From positions 1 to 48,328 of the forward strand of contig JANYFT010000396.1 of NCBI GenBank assembly GCA_025359625.1: a DNA stretch of 48,328 nt. Reading direction: 5' to 3'. Under the pieces are notes generated by a model, which searched no databases, was not told the DNA's origin, and saw only the letters and a list, made by a program, of their open reading frames with translations. Below, piece by piece: positions 1 to 8,755 of this stretch (the stretch's first letter is position 1; each line of letters begins with the position of its first letter). The position numbers and the translations under genes were made by a program. This stretch comes from Ferruginibacter sp. (GTDB taxonomy: Bacteria > Bacteroidota > Bacteroidia > Chitinophagales > Chitinophagaceae).

Positions 1-469
1 GTACATGGCTTAATAATTTACGGGGCCCTTCCTTTATTTTACACTCTCTTAAAGCAGCACAACTATCATGATAGGTAGCAGTAACATTTAATTCAGCGCC
101 GATATTTTCAATTTTTAATACATCAGTTAAAAATTCAGAAAATTCAAATATGCGTTTACTAATATCTTTCACCTGGTTATTAACACGATTGTCTTCAAAT
201 AATTTTGTATAATAATTTCTTACAAAACCAACACAACTGGCACTGGGTGCAACAATATAATCAGCACCTTCAAAATCTTTTAAAAATTTATTGCACACCG
301 TTCTTGCTTCATCCCAGAAGCCAGCATTAAAGGCAGGTTGCCCGCAACAGGTTTGATTGGTATTGTAGGCTACCTCACAACCGCATTTTTCCAAAACCTT
401 CACCATGTTAAAAGCGGTTTGCGGAAAAAGCTGGTCAACAAAACAAGGTATGAATAGCTGAACTCTCAT
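1..469 (-). CDS. lutA: LutA/YkgE-like (Fe-S)-binding oxidoreductase subunit, partial
   Basis: The gene runs off the left edge, so only the N-terminal ~156 residues are visible. It begins MRVQLFIPCFVDQLFPQ, which aligns with the start of LutA proteins. It carries the cysteine-rich CCG motif in CCGQPAFN and a later HDSC, the cysteines that bind the Fe-S cluster in this family. LutA belongs to the LutABC complex that oxidises L-lactate to pyruvate in the cytoplasm; LutB and LutC are not visible here. ATG 469 is preferred over the in-frame ATG 475 because a GGGG stretch lies about 8 bases before 469 but touches 475. The assignment to the family is firm; lactate as the substrate is inferred. Confidence 0.82.
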   Translation of the reverse strand, partial: MRVQLFIPCFVDQLFPQTAFNMVKVLEKCGCEVAYNTNQTCCGQPAFNAGFWDEARTVCNKFLKDFEGADYIVAPSASCVGFVRNYYTKLFEDNRVNNQVKDISKRIFEFSEFLTDVLKIENIGAELNVTATYHDSCAALRECKIKEGPRKLLSHV

Positions 470-575
470 GTTCATATCCCCAAAGGGAAAATTGAAATTA
501 CTTTGTAAGATTTTGTTTATTGAAGCAGGAATTAAATAATGAATATAATTGCAAGGGTAAAAATTATTTAAGTTA

Positions 576-1070
576 TTATGCAGTAAAACTTTTTTTTAAC
601 GCTATCATCTTCAGTGCAGTTACTGCAGCTTCTTCTCCCTTATGGCCATGTTTGCCACCGGTTCTTTCATCAATCTGTAGTTGGTTGTCTACTGTTAAAA
701 CGCCAAAAATGGTGGGTACCGGTAAACTTAAATTTATCTGCAAAACACCTTCTGTAATTGCTTTGCACACGTAATCGAAATGTGGAGTATCTCCTCTTAT
801 AACACAACCCAGTGCAATAAATGCGAAGGGTTTATCTTCCTTATATTTATGTGCATCCCAGTAGCTTTTTATACAAAACGGAATTTCAAATGCCCCCGGA
901 ACAGTGATTACTTTATAAGGCACTTTATTTTCATTTAAAACTATTGTACAGCCTGCTTCTAATTTGTCAATAGATGCAGCATTCCATTCGGTTCGCACAA
1001 TAACTACACAGGCACCCTTTGGTAATCGGATGCCTGATGATGAATATAAATTTTCTGTTGATATTGACAT
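576..1070 (-). CDS. ribH: 6,7-dimethyl-8-ribityllumazine synthase
   Basis: RibH condenses 5-amino-6-ribitylamino-uracil with 3,4-dihydroxy-2-butanone 4-phosphate, the penultimate step of riboflavin synthesis in the cytoplasm. The 164-residue protein has the usual length. It shows the family landmarks: GAFEIP near residue 60, GCVIRGDTPHFDYV near 88-101 with the catalytic-region histidine, and ERTGGKHGHKGEEAA near the C terminus. It starts 5 bases after the stop of the upstream TPR gene, so the two are probably co-transcribed. No FMN riboswitch is seen, as expected for a gene inside an operon. Confidence 0.96.
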   Translation of the reverse strand: MSISTENLYSSSGIRLPKGACVVIVRTEWNAASIDKLEAGCTIVLNENKVPYKVITVPGAFEIPFCIKSYWDAHKYKEDKPFAFIALGCVIRGDTPHFDYVCKAITEGVLQINLSLPVPTIFGVLTVDNQLQIDERTGGKHGHKGEEAAVTALKMIALKKSFTA

Positions 1071-1075
1071 GGTAT

Positions 1076-1798
1076 TTATTTAGTAACACCTAATCTTGCA
1101 AGGTATTTATCCACCTGGAAATCTATCCGGTTGTCCCTTAAAAAAGCAGGTGTAATTTCCTCTTTAATCTGTTGATAATAATCAATAGCTTCTTTGGTTT
1201 TGCCAGTTGCTTCGCAAAACAAACCTACTCTTGATAAAGATAAAAACCTTGTTGATTCATCTTTTACATCTGCCACATCAACCGCTTTTTTGTAATAGGT
1301 AAATGCGTCATCATTGTGTTTCAATTCAGCATAAGCATCTCCCAACATTCGGTAGGCTGCACTTTGAGGCTGTTTGCTGCTGGTTGAAAATTCTTTTAAA
1401 TGCTTGACGGCATTGTTGAAATCTTTATTATGCAGGTAGCAGGCACCGGCTATAAAATGCGCCCTGTTACCAGATGCAGTGCCCCCATAATTTCCGGCAA
1501 CTTTTAAAACGCCGGTAATACCATTACCACCATTTAAAACCAGGCCAATAGAATCTTTATTGAAACCAGATTGGGTCATTTTATCAAACAATTGTTCAGC
1601 AGGAAAAATTTGTTCTGCTGATTTTTCGTCATTAGGTGCTTTAACTAAATTTTTATACGCCAGCCATCCGCCGGTCAATAGAATAATGGCACCGCCAATA
1701 TAAATAATTGGTTTGCTAAACTTAGCCCAAAAACCTTTTGCCCTTTCAACTATTTCATTCGTTTCCACTTCGGTAACGGTAACTTGCTTCTCTGCCAT
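1076..1798 (-). CDS. tetratricopeptide repeat membrane-anchored protein
   Basis: A 240-residue protein with a short cytoplasmic N terminus, one hydrophobic segment at about residues 29-48 (PIIYIGGAIILLTGGWLAY), and TPR-type helices in the rest, for example the AAYRMLGDAYAELKHNDDAF and RVGLFCEATGKTKEAIDYY regions. The topology resembles YfgM-like proteins: single span, TPR domain outside the membrane. Such proteins scaffold protein-protein contacts; the partner is unknown. It lies 5 bases upstream of ribH and about 80 bases downstream of pdhA on the same strand. No specific function can be assigned from sequence. Confidence 0.8.
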   Translation of the reverse strand: MAEKQVTVTEVETNEIVERAKGFWAKFSKPIIYIGGAIILLTGGWLAYKNLVKAPNDEKSAEQIFPAEQLFDKMTQSGFNKDSIGLVLNGGNGITGVLKVAGNYGGTASGNRAHFIAGACYLHNKDFNNAVKHLKEFSTSSKQPQSAAYRMLGDAYAELKHNDDAFTYYKKAVDVADVKDESTRFLSLSRVGLFCEATGKTKEAIDYYQQIKEEITPAFLRDNRIDFQVDKYLARLGVTK

Positions 1799-1881
1799 TG
1801 TATGTACTTTTTAAGCTGGTAAAATTTATTAATAAAGTTGGAAATAGCTACCAGCTACCGGCTATTTTCCATTGTTAAAAA

Positions 1882-2874
1882 TTAATCAGTTATAAATGGA
1901 TAGTTCTCCTCGATATAAACATCCTTCAACAATTCATCATCATTGGGCCACGGACTTTCTTCTGCAAATTGTACAGCCTCTTCTACCTGCGCCTTTACCC
2001 TGTCATTCATTATTTCAATCTCTCCTTCGCTTATTTTGTATTCTTCTTTCAACACTTTTAAAACATGGTCTATCGGATCTCTTTCTTTATATTCTTCTAC
2101 CTCATCTTTTGTACGATACTTTTGGGGGTCACTCATACTATGCCCTTTATAACGGTATGTTTTTATCTCCAGTAAAGTTGGCCCCCCTTTTTCCCTGGCA
2201 CGGTTCACCGATCTTAACACAGCGTTGTGTACATCTTCAGGGCTCATGCCATCAACGCTGTCTCCTGGCATATCATAAGCGTCCGCCAGTTTATACAAAT
2301 CCAGCACATTACTTGTGCGGGCAACCGAAGTACCCATGGCGTAATTATTATTTTCAACAATAAATACCACCGGTAATTTCCAAAGCATTGCCATATTAAA
2401 CGTTTCATGCAACATACCTTGCCTTGCAGCACCATCGCCAAAAAAACAAAGTGCCACATTATTAGTTCCCCGGTATTTTTCTGCAAATGCTAAACCAGCA
2501 CCAGTACCTATCTGTGCGCCTACAATACCATGACCCCCAAAGAAACCAACATCAACACCAAAAATATGCATGCTGCCTCCCTTGCCTTTACTGCAACCAG
2601 TAGCTTTTCCATACAATTCTGCCATGGTTGATTTGGGTGTAACACCTTTAGCAATGGCCAAAGCGTGGCAACGGTAAGCAGTAATAAATTTATCATCAGG
2701 ATTGGTAGCCGTCATACAGCCAGCCGCAACAGCTTCCTGCCCTATATACAAATGGCAAAAACCACGAATTTTTTGCATTCCATACAATTGACCTGTCTTT
2801 TCTTCAAAGCGGCGCAATAAAAGCATTAGTTCGTACCAGTACAGGTATGTTTCTTTTGAAAACTTTGTAGCCAA
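1882..2874 (-). CDS. pdhA: pyruvate dehydrogenase E1 component, alpha subunit
   Basis: This is the thiamine-diphosphate-binding alpha chain of the E1 enzyme that decarboxylates pyruvate in the pyruvate dehydrogenase complex. At 330 residues it has the expected length. The ThDP motif runs from GDG at residues 146-148 to ENNNY at 174-178. A phosphorylation-loop-like segment YRYKGHSMSDP lies near 240. The E1 beta gene is not adjacent: recF is divergent upstream and a TPR gene follows, so alpha and beta are encoded apart, as is common in Bacteroidota. A branched-chain 2-oxoacid E1 alpha is the main alternative, but the N terminus and motif spacing fit PdhA better. Confidence 0.92.
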   Translation of the reverse strand: MATKFSKETYLYWYELMLLLRRFEEKTGQLYGMQKIRGFCHLYIGQEAVAAGCMTATNPDDKFITAYRCHALAIAKGVTPKSTMAELYGKATGCSKGKGGSMHIFGVDVGFFGGHGIVGAQIGTGAGLAFAEKYRGTNNVALCFFGDGAARQGMLHETFNMAMLWKLPVVFIVENNNYAMGTSVARTSNVLDLYKLADAYDMPGDSVDGMSPEDVHNAVLRSVNRAREKGGPTLLEIKTYRYKGHSMSDPQKYRTKDEVEEYKERDPIDHVLKVLKEEYKISEGEIEIMNDRVKAQVEEAVQFAEESPWPNDDELLKDVYIEENYPFITD

Positions 2875-2894
2875 TGGGTTATAATTTTAGGTGG

Positions 2895-2927
2895 CAAAGA
2901 TAAGGGAGAAATTGATACAATAAACAA
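2895..2927 (-). promoter_or_regulatory. candidate pdhA promoter
   Basis: On the minus strand TATCTTTG (2902-2895) matches the Bacteroidota -7 consensus TAnnTTTG exactly. A TTG (2927-2925) lies 22 bases further upstream, within the spacing used by the -33 element. It would start transcription near 2888, about 15 bases before the pdhA ATG at 2874. The match is seen directly; promoter activity is inferred. Confidence 0.5.
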
Positions 2928-3157
2928 GCCTTAAAGAACCTCCTTTTATTGGCTTTTAACATTTTACCGGCTCCATAAAATTGCCTCCTGCTCAAGCCCT
3001 GCAAAGTGGTAAAAAGCCGAAACTAGTAAGATAACATATATGTAAAGCCATTGATAATCTTAAAAAGAAAATCATTGGCATTGCTGGAAGTACCCTTTTT
3101 ATTTTAGGCTTTAATCAACCGCAAAACACTACTTCTTTTGATTTAACTTGCAGCCCC

Positions 3158-4306
3158 ATGCTCAGGCTTTCAAACATAACCATCACTCAATTTAAGAATT
3201 ACGATTTTTCTACTTTCAACTTTAAAGAAAGAATAATTGGTATTTGTGGATTGAACGGCAAAGGAAAAACCAACCTGCTGGATGCTGTCTATTACCTGTG
3301 TTTTACCAAAAGTTATTTTACAAAAGCCGATGGGTTGAATTGCCGGTTTAATTCGGATGGGTTTCGGTTGGAAGGAATGGCCCCTCCTATCTCCTCATCG
3401 CTGCAAAAGATAAATGGAGAAAATTTTAGCTCAGACGAACAGGCGAGTTTTAAAAAAAATAAACCGAATAACATCGTTTGTATTTTTCGTGGTGTTGGTA
3501 AAAAAGAACTTTTGTTGAACGATGTGGCTTACACAAAATTTTCTGAACATATCGGCAAATTTCCCTGTGTGATGATTGCCCCGGATGATATTGAACTAAT
3601 TGTAGGTGGCAGCGAAGAACGCAGGCGTTTTGTTGATACAGTAATCAGCCAGATAGACCCGGAATACCTGCGGCAACTTATTATTTACACAAAGGTTTTA
3701 CAGCAGCGAAACAGCCTGTTAAAAAAGTTTGCCGAACAAGGTAAAACAGACTGGACCTTACTGGAAGTTTTGGATGATCAACTGGTGCAACCTGGTAATT
3801 ATATTTATACAAAAAGAAAAGAATTTACACTGCAGTTAATTCCATTGATACAGCAGTTTTATAAGCAAATTGCCAACAACAACGAAACGGTTACCTTGCA
3901 ATATGAAAGCCAGTTAAACAGCAATGATTTTTTTGCTGTATTAAATCAATGCAGGCAAAAAGATTTTATTTTGCAACGCAGCAATGGTGGCATTCACAAA
4001 GACGATCTTTCTATTCAGTTGAACGGACAGCCATTTAAAACCACGGCCTCACAAGGACAAAGAAAGAGTTTGCTGTTTGCTTTAAAACTTTCAGAATTTG
4101 AATTACTAAAAACAAATAAGGGTTTTGCTCCCCTGCTTTTACTGGATGATGTTTTTGAAAAATTAGATGAAGGCCGAATGCAGAATTTATTAAATTGGGT
4201 TTGTAATAAAAATGAAGGACAAGTTTTTATAACCGATACGCACAAGGAAAGATTAGAGCAAGCATTTACAGGTTTACAAACAGCTTATCAGATCATTGAG
4301 CTATAG
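3158..4306 (+). CDS. recF: DNA replication and repair protein RecF
   Basis: RecF is an SMC-like ATPase that, with RecO and RecR, loads RecA at gaps in damaged DNA. The protein (382 residues) has a Walker A motif GLNGKGKTNLL at residues 31-41. It has the HKDDL segment, an ABC signature-like ASQGQRKS in the C-terminal third and a Walker B LLLLDDVFEKLD. Length and motif order are typical. It starts 283 bases from the divergent pdhA gene and is followed 56 bases later by a DUF721 gene, a pairing common in Bacteroidota. There is no dnaN or gyrB next to it, unlike the classical recF locus. Confidence 0.96.
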   Translation: MLRLSNITITQFKNYDFSTFNFKERIIGICGLNGKGKTNLLDAVYYLCFTKSYFTKADGLNCRFNSDGFRLEGMAPPISSSLQKINGENFSSDEQASFKKNKPNNIVCIFRGVGKKELLLNDVAYTKFSEHIGKFPCVMIAPDDIELIVGGSEERRRFVDTVISQIDPEYLRQLIIYTKVLQQRNSLLKKFAEQGKTDWTLLEVLDDQLVQPGNYIYTKRKEFTLQLIPLIQQFYKQIANNNETVTLQYESQLNSNDFFAVLNQCRQKDFILQRSNGGIHKDDLSIQLNGQPFKTTASQGQRKSLLFALKLSEFELLKTNKGFAPLLLLDDVFEKLDEGRMQNLLNWVCNKNEGQVFITDTHKERLEQAFTGLQTAYQIIEL

Positions 4307-4362
4307 AAGTTTTCCTTATAAAAATAATCTCCGAATCGAAAAAACTAAAAACTAAAACCAAC

Positions 4363-4644
4363 ATGGGCGAATTTTCTATGCAGGATGCTATTAAGCAATT
4401 TTTAAAACAAAGTAAATTAAAAAGCGGTGTGCAAGCTTTACGCATTGAAGAAGTGTGGGAAGAAATTATGGGGAAAACGATTGCCAAATACACAGATAAA
4501 ATTCAGATCATCAATCAAACATTATTTATTAGTAGTACGGTGGCACAATTAAAACATGAATTGATGTATCAAAAAGAAAAAATAATTGAAAGGGTAAATG
4601 AAGCGCTGGGAGAAAAAGTGATCAATGATGTGGTGATAAAATAA
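4363..4644 (+). CDS. DUF721 (DciA-like) protein
   Basis: A 93-residue protein of the DUF721 family. The pattern IEEVWEEIMGKTIAKYTDKIQI followed by TLFISSTVAQLKHELMYQKEKIIERVNEALG is characteristic: an N-terminal helix, a KH-like fold core and a helical end. Family members related to DciA help load the replicative helicase in bacteria that lack DnaC, but short DUF721 proteins have not all been tested. The position just after recF fits a role in DNA metabolism. An internal Met at residue 6 is an alternative start. Confidence 0.85.
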   Translation: MGEFSMQDAIKQFLKQSKLKSGVQALRIEEVWEEIMGKTIAKYTDKIQIINQTLFISSTVAQLKHELMYQKEKIIERVNEALGEKVINDVVIK

Positions 4645-4760
4645 ACCCTTAACCTAAAGAAAAATTGAAAGCCCGTTCACAGAATAAAGCCCTTTTAATA
4701 TGGTAAGATTATACCACCGATTGTATTTAAATCAGCCATCAAGAGATCAGAGATCAGACA

Positions 4761-5804
4761 TTAGTTTCTTATTCTCGGATCAACTATCGCATACAAAACA
4801 TCCGCCAGCATATTGATTAAAATAAAAATACAGGCACTTATCAACACAGATCCCATCACCACCGGGTAATCTAATTTTTCCAAAGCATCTACTGTTATTT
4901 TTCCTATCCCCTGCCATCCAAAAATATATTCTACAAAAAATGCACCTGCCAGTAATTCTGCAAACCAACCTGTAATGGCCGTTATCACAGGGTTTAGGGC
5001 ATTGCGCAAGGCATGTTTAAAAACAACCGCACGCCGGCTCAATCCTTTTGCATAGGCAGTTCGAATGTAGTCCTGGTTTAGTACATCCAGCATACTGCTG
5101 CGGGTAAGTTGTGTGATAATGGCCAGTGGACGGATACCTAAAGTAAAAGCCGGCAGAATTAAATTTTTAAGGGTGAGGTATTTTTCACCAGTCACTTCAT
5201 CTACATCAAACCAGCTCCCGGTTAAATTTAATCCTGTAAACGGATGCAGCACTATGCCAAATAAAAAAGCCACAATAATGGCCATAAAAAAAGAGGGAGC
5301 AGATATACCGGCAATGCTTGCAAATAAAGCGGTAGTGTCAACCCAGGAATCTTTTTTTATCGCCGCTGCAACACCCAGTAAAATACCTATGATTGTTGCA
5401 AACAACATGGCTGCAATGGCTAATAATAAAGTGCCGGGTAATGCTTCCATCAACACCGTGCCTACATTTTTTTTTGTTTGATAACTTTTGCGCAGGTAAG
5501 GAATTTTAAATCCAACTTTGGTGTTGCCTCCAATAAAAAGCCCTTTCAATTCTTTCTTTTCAATATCCGCTTTTGTGTGCAGGCAAAGTGGGCTCACATC
5601 ATTCAGGTACAAAAAAAACTGTTTCCATTTTGGCTGATCGAGGTAAAGGTCTTTTCGGATATTGTCCATTGTTTTTTTATCTCCAGTCTGCCCAACAATC
5701 AACCGGGCAGGATCACCAAAACCCTGGAACATAATAAACACCAGCACAACCACACCCAGCAGCACCAGCAAAGAATAAAATAGTTTTTTGATGATCTGCA
5801 TCAA
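4761..5804 (-). CDS. ABC transporter permease, dipeptide/oligopeptide (DppB) type
   Basis: A 347-residue inner-membrane permease. It has an N-terminal span (LLVLLGVVVLVFIMFQGFGDPA), a periplasmic loop of roughly 85 residues, then five more hydrophobic segments. The cytoplasmic EAA-like loop RTAYAKGLSRRAVVFKHALRNALNP, which contacts the ATPase, is clear. The family imports di- and oligopeptides or nickel. No second permease, ATPase or binding protein adjoins it, so its partners must be encoded elsewhere. The substrate cannot be told from sequence. Confidence 0.9.
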   Translation of the reverse strand: MMQIIKKLFYSLLVLLGVVVLVFIMFQGFGDPARLIVGQTGDKKTMDNIRKDLYLDQPKWKQFFLYLNDVSPLCLHTKADIEKKELKGLFIGGNTKVGFKIPYLRKSYQTKKNVGTVLMEALPGTLLLAIAAMLFATIIGILLGVAAAIKKDSWVDTTALFASIAGISAPSFFMAIIVAFLFGIVLHPFTGLNLTGSWFDVDEVTGEKYLTLKNLILPAFTLGIRPLAIITQLTRSSMLDVLNQDYIRTAYAKGLSRRAVVFKHALRNALNPVITAITGWFAELLAGAFFVEYIFGWQGIGKITVDALEKLDYPVVMGSVLISACIFILINMLADVLYAIVDPRIRN

Positions 5805-5917
5805 GCTATAAAAATAAAAAAAAGTAAAATATCAAATACCTTATTACGAGAAATACTATTGAAATCAATTTAAAAACAGTATCAATTATCCATTAAAAAA
5901 TTGTTCATTATTCTTTA

Positions 5918-7042
5918 TCAATTATCCGTGGCTTTCTTAATATCCTTCCAGCTCCATTTATCCTGCACCACCGGGCCTTTCATTAAAAATACTGTTGGAT
6001 TGGCTCTTGCCGCAGTTTTTATGGCCGTGGCATCACAGGTTAAAATGGCTACACCATAATGATCGGTAGTATTAAAAGATGCGGCGACTTTGTCTTTATC
6101 TGCCGTAACAATGTAAACCGGCCTTTTTTGCTCCTTTGCTTTTTGCCATAATTTTGCAAAGTCGGTCGACCATTTAACACTTGCTTCATCCAGTTCTTTT
6201 ACAAAGAAAAGATAATAGTCGCCACTTTGGCCCAGCACTATTTCGGTAACATCAACTCCGGCAGAATCCGTTAAAGAAAAATCATTTATTTTGGGAATAT
6301 TATTAGAACCTTTTTTTATAAGTGTTTGTTTACGGTCAGCATAAGTCCAGGTGCTATCGGGCAATTTGTCTGCACCAAATTCTTTTTTTTCGCCATTTTT
6401 TTGATACAAAAAAACATAGTCAAATTTATCAGGGATTGCATTCAACGGCATTTTCCTTAACTGTAGCAAATCGTTGCCTTTTTTATAAGGAAGGCAATCT
6501 GTTAGTGGCAGGTGTTCAAGCACATGCCGCTGCAACATCGCAACTGCAATAATACTTACCACTAACAGTATCAGCGGCAACCCTTGTTTTCCAAACGGCT
6601 CAATGTATTGTTGTTTCAACAGCAGGAAAATGATGAGTAGTAAAAGAATAATATCCTTTGTAAAAGTTTGAATGGGCGTAAGCGGAATGCAATCTCCAAA
6701 ACAACCGCAGGTGGCAATTTTGCCACTGAACAAAACATAACTCGTTAAAAAAGTAAAGAAGATCATCAGCCATAACAACATACGCAATGTTAGCTTTTTG
6801 TAAAAGCCTGTTAACAGTGCAACACCCAGCACTACTTCAAGCGTAATCATTATTATCGAGAATAAAAATGAATGGTTATACATCCAGTTCATCACAATGG
6901 TGGCATACCCTTCCCGGCCCCATACTTCAAAAAACTCCTGCATTTTATAGGTTAGCCCCAAAGGGTCAATGGCTTTTACAAGGCCCGAAAAAATAAATAA
7001 AACACCCACTATTATTCTTGCAATGGTTACGCTTACTTTCAT
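5918..7042 (-). CDS. DoxX/MauE-type membrane protein (BT_3928-like)
   Basis: A 374-residue protein. The N-terminal half is a DoxX/MauE-like four-helix membrane domain beginning MKVSVTIARIIVGVLFIFSG. A fifth hydrophobic segment follows near residues 152-167 (LPLILLVVSIIAVAML). The C-terminal ~200 residues are soluble and contain a thioredoxin-fold-like stretch (VYIVTADKDKVAASFNTTDHYGVAILTCDATAIKTAAR) without a CxxC pair. A CGCFGDC cluster (near residue 112) sits in the membrane domain, as in MauE-like proteins linked to disulfide chemistry. It matches the BT_3928 family of Bacteroidota. A redox-related role is inferred. Confidence 0.82.
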   Translation of the reverse strand: MKVSVTIARIIVGVLFIFSGLVKAIDPLGLTYKMQEFFEVWGREGYATIVMNWMYNHSFLFSIIMITLEVVLGVALLTGFYKKLTLRMLLWLMIFFTFLTSYVLFSGKIATCGCFGDCIPLTPIQTFTKDIILLLLIIFLLLKQQYIEPFGKQGLPLILLVVSIIAVAMLQRHVLEHLPLTDCLPYKKGNDLLQLRKMPLNAIPDKFDYVFLYQKNGEKKEFGADKLPDSTWTYADRKQTLIKKGSNNIPKINDFSLTDSAGVDVTEIVLGQSGDYYLFFVKELDEASVKWSTDFAKLWQKAKEQKRPVYIVTADKDKVAASFNTTDHYGVAILTCDATAIKTAARANPTVFLMKGPVVQDKWSWKDIKKATDN

Positions 7043-7091
7043 AATTATTTTTTAACGCCTGCGGCAGAAATTATTTCACTTCTGGCAGCTT

Positions 7092-7640
7092 TTATGTTGA
7101 ATGTTTTCCCTCTTCAATTAATATCAACCCAAAAACCGCATAGTTCATAATATCATAATAATTGGCATCAATGCCTTCACTCATAATTGTTTCGCCCTTA
7201 TTTAGCAGTATTTGTTTAATGCGTAAAAGCTTTGCCACTATCAGGTCTGCAAAACTTTCCTGGCTCATGTCCCGCCATGCTTCGCCGTAATCATGATTTT
7301 TATCCAGCATCAGTTTTTTAGCGACGCTTACTTTTTCATTGTACAAAGCAGCCACTTCTTCTACCTGCAAATCTTCAGTTTCATCATTTTGTTTATCCAA
7401 TTGTATCAAACCAATAACGGCATAATTCAGCATGCCTTTGAACTCGCTTAAAATATCGTCGCCAATTTTTTGTTCGCCTTTTTCCTGTATGGTACGAATG
7501 CGTTTGGCTTTGATATAAATTTGGTCTACCACCGAAATGGTGCGGTAAACCCGCCAGGAAGTGCCATAATCGCTGGTTTTCTTTAAAAAAATATCCTCGC
7601 AGGTTTTAATGGCGGTATCGTATTGTTCGTTGGTGTTCAT
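7092..7640 (-). CDS. DUF1599 domain protein (tandem duplicate)
   Basis: A protein of about 182 residues built from two copies of one module. The first is YDTAIKTCEDIFLKKTSDYG...MLNYAVIGLI, the second is YNEKVSVAKKLMLDKNHDYG...IMNYAVFGLI. Each has a DYG...W motif and a closing NYAV.GLI helix, as in DUF1599. The family is placed among nucleotide-modification-associated or MazG-like helical folds, but no activity is established here. ATG 7640 is chosen over a longer in-frame start at 7715, because the longer form would run through the promoter region and the folP start of the divergent neighbour. Confidence 0.82.
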   Translation of the reverse strand: MNTNEQYDTAIKTCEDIFLKKTSDYGTSWRVYRTISVVDQIYIKAKRIRTIQEKGEQKIGDDILSEFKGMLNYAVIGLIQLDKQNDETEDLQVEEVAALYNEKVSVAKKLMLDKNHDYGEAWRDMSQESFADLIVAKLLRIKQILLNKGETIMSEGIDANYYDIMNYAVFGLILIEEGKHST

Positions 7641-7657
7641 TGTTTGTATAATGTATC

Positions 7658-7681
7658 TACTTTTGTTAATTGTCAAAAATA
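7658..7681. promoter_or_regulatory. candidate divergent promoters for DUF1599 gene and folP
   Basis: Two exact matches to the Bacteroidota -7 element TAnnTTTG face opposite ways in the short gap between these genes. TACTTTTG on the plus strand (7658-7665) points to folP at 7696. TATTTTTG on the minus strand (7681-7674) points to the DUF1599 gene at 7640. No convincing -33 TTG at standard spacing was found for either, so confidence is limited. The arrangement supports the shorter starts chosen for both genes. Confidence 0.35.
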
Positions 7682-7695
7682 CTTGTTTCTGCCTG

Positions 7696-8544
7696 ATGTA
7701 CACACTTAACTGCAAAGGAAAATTATTAGTAATTACAAAACCCTTGGTGATGGGTATTGTAAATGCAACGCCGGATTCTTTTTATGATCAATATCCGCAG
7801 AAAGGATTGGATACCATCATTGCATTGGCAGATAAAATGATCCATGACGGAGCCAGCATACTTGATATTGGCGGACAAAGCACCCGCCCCGGAAGTACCC
7901 GCATTTCTGCAGAACAAGAAATAGCCAGGGTATTGCCAGTTATAGAATTACTGCATGAAAAATATCCCGATACAATTTTATCAATTGATACCTATCACAG
8001 CAAAGTTGCCGTAGCAGCGGTTAAAGCCGGGGCCAGCATTGTAAATGATATTAGTGCAGGCAATATGGATGCGACTATGCTGCAAACCGTGGCGGCTTTG
8101 CAGGTTCCCTATATTTGTATGCACCTGAAAGGCACACCTGAAACCATGCAACAAAATGCCAACTATAACAATATAGTAAAAGAAGTGCTTGATTTTTTTA
8201 TTCAAAAAATAGACTGTTGCACAAAGGCAGGTATACCAGATATTATCCTTGATCCAGGTTTTGGTTTTGCAAAAACCATACAACATAATTTTATATTGCT
8301 GAAAAACTTATCTGCCTTTGGAATGCTGGAAAAACCAATACTCGCCGGACTTTCAAGAAAAAGCACGGTGTATAAAACGCTTAATACCACCGCCGCCGAA
8401 GCCTTAAATGGAACAACAGTTTTAAATACACTCGCCCTGGTAAATGGAGCATCCATTATAAGGGTACATGATGTAAAGGAGGCTGCAGAAACAATATTGC
8501 TTTTGGACAGCTACAAAAAAGCAAATCAATATTTTACAGTTTAA
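7696..8544 (+). CDS. folP: dihydropteroate synthase
   Basis: FolP joins p-aminobenzoate to dihydropterin pyrophosphate in folate synthesis and is the sulfonamide target. All landmarks are present: MGIVNATPDSF near the N terminus, ILDIGGQSTRPGS, DTYHSKVA, VNDISAG, MHLKGTPETMQ, LDPGFGFAK and LAGLSRKS. The Gln in GGQSTRPG replaces the Glu of E. coli, a common variant in this phylum. ATG 7696 gives 282 residues, the usual length; an upstream start at 7609 would add a hydrophobic extension overlapping the divergent gene and is unlikely. It converges on parC. Confidence 0.94.
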   Translation: MYTLNCKGKLLVITKPLVMGIVNATPDSFYDQYPQKGLDTIIALADKMIHDGASILDIGGQSTRPGSTRISAEQEIARVLPVIELLHEKYPDTILSIDTYHSKVAVAAVKAGASIVNDISAGNMDATMLQTVAALQVPYICMHLKGTPETMQQNANYNNIVKEVLDFFIQKIDCCTKAGIPDIILDPGFGFAKTIQHNFILLKNLSAFGMLEKPILAGLSRKSTVYKTLNTTAAEALNGTTVLNTLALVNGASIIRVHDVKEAAETILLLDSYKKANQYFTV

Positions 8545-8560
8545 AAATTTATTGGCCACA

Positions 8561-8610
8561 CTAAGATGCCATGTGGTACTGCATTGGCGTCGCACTCTTG
8601 TGCAGGTAAG
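8561..8610 (-). repeat. mosaic intergenic repeat, copy A1
   Basis: Read on the minus strand this 50-base stretch contains a CACAAGAGTGCGA block and a TACCACATGGCATCTTAG block. It matches copy A2 (8672-8749, plus strand) and copy B2 (15646-15696) over the same two blocks: 18 bases with 2 mismatches to A2 in the second block. It lacks the central GC-rich hairpin of A2. With A2 it forms an inverted pair filling the gap between the convergent genes folP and parC. Confidence 0.7.
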
Positions 8611-8671
8611 CTTTGTGGTACTTTGGCTTTCGAATTGGAGTAACCGCTGAGGTATGGAGTACTAATCAAAA

Positions 8672-8749
8672 AGGTATGCGGTACAAGAGGGCGATCCGCC
8701 ACAGCGGACAAGTCGCATCCATTACCACATAGCTTCTTAGGGAGGACAA
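8672..8749 (+). repeat. mosaic intergenic repeat, copy A2 (fullest copy)
   Basis: This copy has three blocks: a left block ending GTACAAGAGGGCGAT (8681-8695), a small hairpin TCCGC-CACA-GCGGA with CAAGTCG after it (to 8715), and a right block ACCACATAGCTTCTTAG (8724-8740). The left block plus hairpin matches copy B1 (15297-15340, minus strand) at 41 of 44 positions. The right block matches B2 (15671-15696) at 22 of 26. It has no coding potential. Confidence 0.75.
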
Positions 8750-8755
8750 CTATTT

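Noticed and set aside
1896-2486. Several open frames on both strands inside pdhA
   Set aside because: They lie fully within a strongly supported gene and show no protein-family features.
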